From: Sarcocystis neurona
Lineage: Eukaryota > Apicomplexa > Conoidasida > Eucoccidiorida > Sarcocystidae
Assembly: GCA_000727475.1 (NCBI GenBank)
Contig: KL647298.1
Location: forward strand, 826,626 to 890,625
Length of the DNA stretch: 64,000 nt
Reading direction: 5' to 3'
Position numbers and translations under genes: made by a program. The notes beneath the pieces were generated by a model that saw only the letters and a program-made list of their open reading frames with translations, ran no database searches and was not told the DNA's origin. Shown in pieces: positions 59,301 through 64,000 of the stretch (within the stretch, counting starts at the first letter, position 1; each line of letters opens with the position of its first letter).

Positions 59301-60337
59301 ACGGCTCCCTCTGTTTGTAAATATATATGTGTGTATCTACGGGTAGGCCGATGCACGCGAGTCTTTTTGTGAGGATTAATCCTCTCTACTACGTATCTGT
59401 ATATACGTATATATATACTAGTAGACAGACCTGCGCACACGCCTCTCCATCATACACATATATTATAGGCGCTCGTATAGCTTGTACCTTCTCACGTACG
59501 TAGATATCCGTAGCTATATAACGTATGCAGAGGTCCTCTGGCACAGATGTGGAAGGGGAAAAAAAGAGAAACAAAAACAGACATGTGTGCGCAGGCCTCT
59601 CTCCGTCCACCTCCTTGTACACTCGCAGCACATACACGCATGCACCCTTTCTGTCTAGGCAGTCTTTCACATGCATGCGTTTGTTTCTATTCCCCCCCCC
59701 CAGAGATACACGTGTGTATATAGACATATATATACTTTTACCGACGAAGCATCCACCTTCAATGATATCTTCGTCTGCAGCTGTAAAGCATGACATATGC
59801 GTCTCCATAAATACGCGTCTTCCCTCCCCTCATATATATATATATCCACATATGTGTGCGTGTACAGATCTACGTTTATATGGATGTATATCGCCACACG
59901 TAGTACTGCATAGCCGTCTGGGTGGATTCGTCTACAGCAGCATACCTCCAACGCACGTGTGTGTCTTCTGTGTATATATATCTGTGTACAGCCATATTAA
60001 TGCATATACGCCTATGAAAATGTATGTGGGTAGGCAAGAAATGTCTGCTGTTTTGCTTTGTTGGCGATTCGCTGCAGCGCAAGAAGACGTTGAAATGACG
60101 GAAAGTCTCTCTCCCTCTGCTTCACTTTTCGAAGCCACTGCAGCAGTCGCCCCAGCAGCAAAGCCCTCAGCTGCAGCTGCAGCAGCTACGTCCCCGTACG
60201 CTGCAGCCGGTGGTGCTGCCTCGCACTGCGGTCCTGTTACGTTTCATTCCGCTGCTGCGGCTCCTACGAACGAGGCGTCAGACACAGCAGTAGACAACTG
60301 CAGCTCTGCTGGCTCCGCTGCTTTCGTTGATTGCTAG
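35504..60337 (+). CDS. Kinesin-13 (microtubule depolymerase) with giant low-complexity tail, 13 exons
   Basis: Kinesin-13 motors remove tubulin from microtubule ends and act in spindle, cortical and flagellar length control. Exons: 35504-35713, 36466-36674, 37636-37862, 39348-39468, 41005-41054, 42323-42400, 44465-44551, 45571-45752, 46790-51581, 54580-54649, 57493-57561, 58905-59026, 60078-60337. All introns are GT-AG; phases agree and the total is 6477 nt. Motor about residues 103-430: [13 protein letters not shown] finger (142-144), P-loop GQTGSGKT (194-201), switch I NDESSRSH (304-311), switch [10 protein letters not shown] (334-341), [13 protein letters not shown] (418-430). The KVD finger and [10 protein letters not shown] assign it to kinesin-13. 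Unlike many relatives, switch II has S, not N, before ER. Family members usually have 600-1000 residues; this model has 2158. The first exon and exons 10-13 are less certain than the motor. Confidence 0.95.
35714..36465 (+). other. Kinesin intron 1
   Basis: Mild YR content (35730-35780, 35920-36290). GCAGGTTTTCC-type pyrimidines precede the chosen acceptor. Extent depends on the exon 1 model. Confidence 0.45.
36466..36674 (+). CDS. Kinesin exon 2: first motor strand
   Basis: Residues 71-140. Contains [20 protein letters not shown], the first beta strand of a kinesin motor in its kinesin-13 form, and NTVIVDEPR. The donor AG|GTGCGC splits the arginine codon (phase 2). The 3' boundary is firm; the 5' boundary depends on exon 1. 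Confidence 0.88.
36675..37635 (+). repeat. Kinesin intron 2: CTG-rich 3' part
   Basis: CTG/GCT runs from about 37100 to 37625 lead into the acceptor of exon 3. No YR tract. A short CAGCAG lies near 36822. Confidence 0.8.
37636..37862 (+). CDS. Kinesin exon 3: KVD finger and P-loop
   Basis: Residues 140-216. Starts with [12 protein letters not shown] at 142-144 is the loop-2 finger that marks kinesin-13 and is needed for depolymerisation in the family. Then YAFDEHSTN and [14 protein letters not shown], the Walker A nucleotide-binding loop. Acceptor TTTGCATGCAG before 37636, donor AAG|GTACAA (phase 1). Confidence 0.97.
37863..39347 (+). repeat. Kinesin intron 3: YR region, then CTG before acceptor
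   Basis: YR DNA with the seven-copy core family at about 37995-38630, ordinary sequence to 39230, then CTG runs at 39236-39340 directly before the acceptor. Confidence 0.8.
38191..38592. repeat. Seven ~26-bp cores separated by YR spacers
   Basis: A core like GATGCCTAGATATGTACCAT starts at about 38191, 38250, 38303, 38363, 38441, 38514 and 38567 (spacing 53-78). Each is followed by CACGTGTATA-type YR DNA of variable length and preceded by ACTTCTATGTA. One frame stays open across it, but it lies inside an intron. Confidence 0.85.
39348..39468 (+). CDS. Kinesin exon 4: motor
   Basis: Residues 216-256. Reads [20 protein letters not shown] and [19 protein letters not shown], equivalent to the kinesin-13 GIYALVARDVF...FFEIYNGKVFDLLN. 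The acceptor TTTCAG directly follows a CTG run; donor CG|GTAGGC (phase 2). Confidence 0.95.
39469..41004 (+). other. Kinesin intron 4
   Basis: Pyrimidine-rich start, a 21-bp minisatellite (40128-40419) and YR DNA (40540-40930). The 417-codon frame starting inside exon 4 in another phase is not a gene. Confidence 0.8.
40128..40419. repeat. 19/21-bp minisatellite, about 14 units
   Basis: Units follow the pattern GCAGCCCGTGTATCACTGCAT (21 bp; written here once), with 19-bp variants that lack two bases, such as GCAACCCTTATCACTGCGT. Two unit lengths alternate irregularly, and 21-bp units keep a 7-codon frame that 19-bp units break. Confidence 0.9.
41005..41054 (+). CDS. Kinesin exon 5: 50-nt microexon
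   Basis: Residues 256-273. Reads [16 protein letters not shown], equivalent to the kinesin-13 stretch RVLEDGKQQVQVVG. Acceptor GTGCAG before 41005, donor G|GTACGG (phase 1). Its boundaries are fixed by the homology on both sides. Confidence 0.9.
41055..42322 (+). other. Kinesin intron 5
   Basis: CAG clusters just after the donor (41075-41175), then ordinary sequence, then YR patches at 41870-41910 and 42070-42140. Confidence 0.75.
42323..42400 (+). CDS. Kinesin exon 6: motor, before switch I
   Basis: Residues 273-299. Reads [20 protein letters not shown] and VKLRRIG, matching the helix ahead of switch I (kinesin-13 V-x-S-V-DDVLxLIExG-x-x-RTSG). Acceptor CAACAG before 42323, donor G|GTAAGG (phase 1). 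Confidence 0.9.
42401..44464 (+). repeat. Kinesin intron 6: long YR region, CAG then CTG at the 3' end
   Basis: YR DNA at 42620-42870, 42955-43125, 43325-43370 and 43500-43700. Near the acceptor, CAG clusters (44284-44395) are followed by CTG (44428-44450). Confidence 0.75.
44465..44551 (+). CDS. Kinesin exon 7: switch I
   Basis: Residues 299-328. Contains [19 protein letters not shown], with the canonical switch I NxxSSRSH at 304-311. The acceptor GTGCAG follows a CTG run; donor G|GTAGGA at phase 1, ending ECCG. Confidence 0.95.
44552..45570 (+). repeat. Kinesin intron 7: YR then CTG
   Basis: YR DNA at 44665-44900, then pyrimidine- and CTG-rich sequence from 45215 to 45570, reaching the acceptor of exon 8. 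Confidence 0.8.
45571..45752 (+). CDS. Kinesin exon 8: switch II and relay helix
   Basis: Residues 328-388. Contains [15 protein letters not shown] (switch II) and [20 protein letters not shown] then [11 protein letters not shown], the kinesin-13 relay and alpha-4/alpha-5 region. Acceptor CTTCAG before 45571, donor AAG|GTAATG, phase 0. Confidence 0.97.
45753..46789 (+). repeat. Kinesin intron 8: YR, CAG, then CTG
   Basis: YR DNA at 45835-45925, a CAG cluster at 46016-46072, and CTG/GCT runs at 46280-46770 up to the acceptor. The frame of exon 9 is open back to 46556 only because of the CTG run. Confidence 0.8.
46790..51581 (+). CDS. Kinesin exon 9: end of motor plus ~1,550-residue repetitive tail
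   Basis: Residues 389-1986. The first 44 residues finish the motor ([38 protein letters not shown]). The rest is runs of A, S, Q, G, R and E, with no domain I can recognise. The last segment ([20 protein letters not shown], 51522-51581) is ordinary again and looks helical. Donor C|GTAAGA (phase 1). CAG/CTG DNA has no stop codons in any frame, so openness alone is weak evidence; a hidden intron cannot be excluded. The main support is an unbroken frame from the motor to the helical segment that joins exon 10. Confidence 0.8.
51582..54579 (+). repeat. Kinesin intron 9: YR, large CAG block, large CTG block
   Basis: YR patches (51620-51660, 51740-52010, 52660-52940), then a CAG block at about 53140-53690, then a CTG block at about 53812-54545 ending 35 bases before exon 10. 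The CAG block may instead be an unrecognised exon. Confidence 0.65.
53112..53722 (+). other. CAG-rich block: possible extra exon or intronic repeat
   Basis: One frame gives a Q-rich then A-rich protein ([20 protein letters not shown]...), another an A-rich one. Neither has splice sites in the phases needed to sit between exons 9 and 10 (phase 1 in, phase 1 out). I therefore leave it out of the gene model, but an alternative exon is possible. Confidence 0.3.
54580..54649 (+). CDS. Kinesin exon 10: coiled-coil piece
   Basis: Residues 1986-2009, [20 protein letters not shown] and LAMR. It follows exon 9 in phase (C|AG) and forms an amphipathic helix with DKLQVAVN before it. Acceptor ATCCAG before 54580 lies just after a long CTG block; donor CG|GTACTG (phase 2). 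Confidence 0.65.
54650..57492 (+). repeat. Kinesin intron 10: YR-rich
   Basis: YR DNA over most of 54770-55000, 55350-55840, 56270-56440 and 56860-57130, with a three-copy core (55521, 55669, 55849) built around GGAAGTGCTTCT, and the motif CACTGCTGCAGACGT twice (55730, 55905). No gene is supported. Confidence 0.75.
57311..57839. repeat. 27-bp inverted repeat flanking kinesin exon 11
   Basis: Left arm 57311-57337 (GCGGAGAAATGTAGCGAGCG and seven more bases) has its perfect reverse complement at 57813-57839. Both arms adjoin TA-rich tracts that could lengthen the pairing. Exon 11 lies between the arms. Confidence 0.93.
57493..57561 (+). CDS. Kinesin exon 11: 69-nt coiled-coil exon flanked by inverted repeats
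   Basis: Residues 2009-2032, [20 protein letters not shown], continuing the helix of exon 10. Acceptor CTCAG before 57493, donor AA|GTAAGA, phase 2 at both ends, so skipping it would keep the frame. 27-bp inverted repeats lie on either side (57311-57337 and 57813-57839). Confidence 0.7.
57562..58904 (+). repeat. Kinesin intron 11: YR-rich
   Basis: YR DNA at 57620-57690, 57840-58200, 58320-58420 and 58610-58680. A core like TCGGTATTTAGATATCCACC recurs near 58031, 58118 and 58163. CTG precedes the acceptor at 58868-58890. Confidence 0.75.
58905..59026 (+). CDS. Kinesin exon 12: A/S/K-rich segment
   Basis: Residues 2032-2073, [20 protein letters not shown] ... EEKFAKEEE. It is placed by phase (AA|A in, G|GTAACT out) and by a clean acceptor GGTCAG. 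A different frame of the same DNA also reads like a basic helix ([17 protein letters not shown]), so the frame rests on the splice phases. Confidence 0.5.
59027..60077 (+). other. Kinesin intron 12
   Basis: Pyrimidine-rich start, YR patches (59215-59245, 59315-59340, 59395-59420, 59705-59735, 59830-59890, 59960-60030) and a 10-base C run near 59693. No gene is seen. Confidence 0.65.
60078..60337 (+). CDS. Kinesin exon 13: last exon, with stop codon
   Basis: Residues 2073-2158 and a TAG at 60335-60337. Reads [20 protein letters not shown] followed by alanine-rich sequence and ends [10 protein letters not shown]. Acceptor GCTGCAG before 60078 fits the phase left by exon 12. The alanine-rich composition matches the rest of the tail. 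Confidence 0.6.
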
Positions 60338-62499
60338 TGTACGTCCCACGAGCGCGCATGCAGATAGACGCAGCTTCACGCACGTGCTGGGAAAGCAGCA
60401 ACACCGAAATAAGGACGCGTGTACACAGAGGAGTTGCTGCGGCCTGAACGAGTGCAGGAGAGGGATGCCTGTGTTGCTCACGACGCGCAGAGGGCCAACC
60501 ACCGCGCTTATCAAAGCACATGCAAGAGGCCGAGCATTGAAGTTGCAGCAGCACACGAAAAGGCAGTAGCATTTGCCCGTGCGGCAGATGAGGTGGCAGC
60601 TGCCCGTAGCAGCGAGTTGCAACTTATATAATTACGAGTGGGACGTAGGTTTTTTATTCAACAGGAACAGGAGCCACATATATGCAGCAGCCGCTTGCGT
60701 TAGAAGATGCTGTCTATGACAGGTGTGTAAACAGTCAGGGAACAGATGCTCCAGCGAGGACACGTAGCAGGTGCCGGACTTCCTGCGCATGCAGTGGCAC
60801 AGCAGAGAGCTTGGAAGACGCAGGACCTGCAGACAGTCACATTCGAACAGAGGAGAGACTGCAGCAGGTTCGTCAACTGGTGTCGATGCGGAACAACGCC
60901 GGCTGCTGGTGCTTCTGCTGTGCGATGGAAGCGACTGCTGCGACGTGCACTTTGAAGGCGTTGCGTCCTGTAGAAGCTTCGCAACGAGTCTCCCGTCAAC
61001 CAGATACCCCCACAAACATGTAAATAAAGAGAGATAGAGAAATACCTACAGACTGACGCGTGTACGTGTACACAACGGCACATACAGACGTAAGTCCATA
61101 CAAGTGTGGATGACGTACACTCACTTGAACGAGCGAATTCGTGTACAGATATATATGTACTGATTCGTACACGCTTATGTATCCAACAAAGAAACAAACA
61201 CACAGTCATATACAGACGTAGCTACACCTATAGCTGTCTAAACGTGTACATGGCAAGACACGCGTGGGACGGTCTCTGCATGTGGACGCACATAAGGTGC
61301 TCCGCAGGAAAAGACACACGGCTCTCTATACAATGTATCTGTGCCTTCCAGCACATACATGTCATTTGTCCACATGGACCAACAACCGTACGGACGCAGA
61401 GGTGCCACACCAGCGAACTTATACATCTGCCTGTACGTGTAGCGAGAGACAGGGGCAGAGCTCAGGTGTGAGCGTCTCCTTCGGGGGGAAAAACAAGCAA
61501 GTACGTGACTCGAAGGCAGGTGTAGCGGAAGACTCAATAGAAACGGCTTACCGGCCACTGCTTAATTCAATAAATTGCTGCTTCTCCTGAAAAACAACAA
61601 ACTTGTACTCCCCCGGAAAAAAAAATGGCTTAGCGGCCACTGCTTCATTCAATAAGTTGCTGCTTTTCCTGCAGAACCACAAACTTGTACTCCCGCGCTC
61701 GCGGCAGCAAAATTCTGAGAGACCACGGAAATGCTAAAAATTTACACATTCATACAAAGTGTGTAGCAACCTTTGGATGTGGAATCGGTGGATACAAATC
61801 CATGTGTGTGGGGGCTTATGCACACGATGAGCGAGGATAGCGCTGGCAGCCACACAGGTGCAGACACACGGTAGCTAAGTCAGGCATGTGAGCACCTCCA
61901 CCGTTGGTAATACGCCGGCATAATATATGAATTTATATTATATCCGTAGTGTTTTCAGATATACGTATAGGTGGACGCAGTCATCCACCGGGAGCAGACG
62001 CATCTGTGCATACGCGTGACTTCTGTTATAGACGGACGACACCGCGACACAACACGCGTGAACGATAGACATATGTGTACGTATATTTTCTTATGCATGG
62101 CGGAGGGATACGTGTATGCATATGAGAAGTCAAACACCTTCATCGTCGTGTAGAGGACCTCTCAAGTAACGACCGCGGTGTTTGTCAACAGATCCTGAGC
62201 TCTTAAATCCGCAAGGACACATATGCTGTACATTTTTGCGTACGAGGATTGGTATATTCTGAAACTGAGCGTATTCGTGTTGTCCTAAGATTCTCAGGCG
62301 CACTGCTGACCAGACAGTTCCGCGGTCCTAGAGATAAGAGTTTACGACTGTCATCATATATATACATCCACACACGTGAAGAGAGATATAGGCACAGATG
62401 GATAGATAGTGGGCGTATGTATGTTTGCACAAACGAGAATGCGTCGTACACAGAGTTTCATATATAGAATTCATGGATAGAAACGTAAATACACATCAT
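60338..62499. other. 3' flank of kinesin gene, weak coding hints only
   Basis: At 60430-60631 (+) one frame reads like a helix (EVAAAHEKAVAFARAADEVA, stop TAA at 60629-60631). At 60682-60722 a short exon-like piece (MQQPLALEDAVYDR) is followed by GT. These could be an alternative 3' end or another gene, but neither can be joined convincingly. YR content is modest. Confidence 0.35.
61545..61710. repeat. 82-bp imperfect tandem duplication
   Basis: GGCTTA-CGGCCACTGCTT begins at 61545 and 61627; both copies continue through CATTCAATAA-TTGCTGCTT (AATTCAATAA in the first) to ACAAACTTGTACTCCC. A run of nine A lies at the junction. Confidence 0.88.
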
Positions 62500-62561
62500 T
62501 CAGGTATGCAGATGTGTGTATGTATATATATATATATACATACACACATCTGCATACCTGA
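62500..62561. repeat. Perfect 62-bp palindrome
   Basis: Two 31-base arms meet with no spacer between 62530 and 62531. The outer part is non-repetitive (TCAGGTATGCAGATGTGTGT on the left); only the central ~18 bases are TA steps. The symmetry therefore is not just a by-product of simple sequence. Confidence 0.97.
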
Positions 62562-63780
62562 GAATGTTCGATATACATGATCCCTGTGAGATGCTACTGC
62601 CACCATATCTGTATATAAGTATATATATATATATATATTTGTGTACGTGCATGTCTGAGAGTATGCAACTGCAATGATATACGCATAACTATAGACGCAT
62701 TTACGTGGATATGCGAAGGCAATATATTTGTTGAGTATATAAAGCACAGATGAGCGAAACAACATTTCACAACGTAGACGTGCAAGCTGCCTTTCGGTTC
62801 TGACACAAACCAGTCTTCGCTTGTTTCTGCGATTTATATATATACATATATACATACGTACGGGTGGTGAGGAGGAGAGAGCTAGAAGTTAATCAAATGG
62901 TATAAGCGAGAAGAGTGAAGCTCTGTTCTGGCACACTTCTACGCGTATTTTCATTGACTCAGACTGCTGCACCATAGATGCGTGGTCTCGTGACACGTCG
63001 CAGGTGGCTCTCAGTACGCGCCAGCAACAGGCGGCGACCCCGCGCTCGATACGAAACAGGATGAGAGTTAAAGTAACGTCTATGTATATAAGCTTGTAGA
63101 TACATACATGGGACAGGTGCGTGTATTTCGGTAAAAAGCGCCTTCCGTTCTACTGCAAGTGGGCGTCCGACACTACGCACAGGATAAAGTTCTCTACACA
63201 CGCGTCAACTTGCAGGACAGCGTGTGTATGCTATACCAGCTACCTCGTGCACCGCTAGACACTCACCAGCACCAATGTACCCATGAAACTCGGAAGCGTA
63301 GGATAAAGACACACGTGGGAGCAGCTTCTCCGAATATTTCTGTTCTTATTTCAGCTGCTTGCATCCTTGGTTCCACCGTTGATTCTACTCCACTCCGTCC
63401 TTCTTCAGTGATTCCACTAGTTAACATATAAAACTGAGTGTTGCCCGAAAAATTAGTTGGATACGCATGAAAGGCGAGAATCTCCACACGAGATGTGCTG
63501 TCCCTCGTGGGGACGTGGAAAAGCGTCAACGCACGCACAGTGAAGTGAGACGACCTCCCTTCTATTCATAAAGATTCCTCTATATCCATGAGTGCATCTG
63601 TACATCCGTATGCATGCAGAAACAGAGGTAGGCGTATAAGTATGCGGGAAAGAATACGTGTCTTTGGCAGACCCTCGCACAGGACACAAATCTGTCTATC
63701 TGTGAAGTCAAGTGTAAACGAGTGTGCGCTAATATGTAGCTCTACACAGAAACGTTCACACGCGATAAACTGTGTATATA
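62562..63780. other. Terminal flank, no gene supported
   Basis: A short YR patch at 62610-62645 and 62835-62860, otherwise ordinary sequence. No conserved protein or RNA structure is recognisable. Confidence 0.6.
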
Positions 63781-64000
63781 GGTATACACGGAGCGAGAGA
63801 TAGAGAGAAGATACGGGGTTAGATATTTTCAGTTAGGTATAGGTATACACGGAGCGAGAGATAGAGAGGAGAAGATACGGGGTTAGATATTTTCAGTTAG
63901 GTATAGGTATACACGGAGCGAGAGATAGAGAGAAGATACGGGGTTAGATATTTTCAGTTAGGTATAGGTATACACGGAGCGAGAGATAGAGAGAAGATAC
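63781..64000. repeat. 61-64-bp tandem array running off the window
   Basis: Units start GGTATACACGG at 63781, 63842, 63906 and 63967 (periods 61, 64, 61). Copies are nearly identical; the second has a 3-base insertion in its AGAGAGGAGAAG stretch. The total length is unknown because the array is cut by the window end. Confidence 0.97.

Noticed and set aside
62500..64000. Telomere or mobile-element terminus
   Set aside because: No TTTAGGG-type repeats, no transposase or reverse transcriptase motifs and no target-site duplication are visible beside the palindrome or the terminal array.

Overview
The window looks like nuclear DNA of a coccidian apicomplexan, most likely an Eimeria species. The grounds are CAG-type triplet runs that put alanine, serine, glutamine and glycine homopolymers inside otherwise conserved proteins, very long tracts of alternating pyrimidine-purine sequence in introns, many short GT-AG exons, and an axonemal dynein gene, which fits an organism with flagellated male gametes. 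The genus is inferred from these traits, not from a database match.

Two genes are supported, both on the + strand. The first (708-27123, cut off at its 5' end by the window) is the C-terminal third of an axonemal dynein heavy chain. Fourteen exons (3465 nt, 1154 codons plus stop) run from AAA5 through AAA6 to the C-terminal domain, and all splice phases agree. The closest resemblance from memory is the single-headed inner-arm DNAH1 type. Low-complexity insertions interrupt AAA6 (exon 6) and the region behind it (exon 10).

The second gene (35504-60337) is a kinesin-13, the microtubule-depolymerising family. Thirteen exons (6477 nt, 2158 codons plus stop in the preferred model) encode a complete motor with the KVD finger, P-loop, switch I and switch II. 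A tail of about 1,700 residues follows. Most of it is one 4.8-kb exon of A/S/Q/G/R-rich sequence, followed by a short coiled-coil segment built from small exons and a low-complexity C-terminus.

Introns make up about 87% of the dynein part and 74% of the kinesin gene. They hold two kinds of simple sequence. One is YR-alternating tracts (mixtures of TA, TG, CA and CG steps). The other is CTG/CAG triplet blocks, with CTG typically lying just upstream of 3' splice sites. Within the YR tracts, short conserved cores recur with spacers of variable length.

The span from about 24.3 to 34.6 kb is nearly free of both repeat types. It holds the last two dynein exons and an 8.4-kb intergenic region in which I can support no gene. 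The 3' flank (60338-64000) has weak coding-like hints, an 82-bp tandem duplication, a perfect 62-bp palindrome, and a 61-64-bp tandem array running off the window end. A 588-base assembly gap (9094-9681) lies inside a GA microsatellite in a dynein intron.
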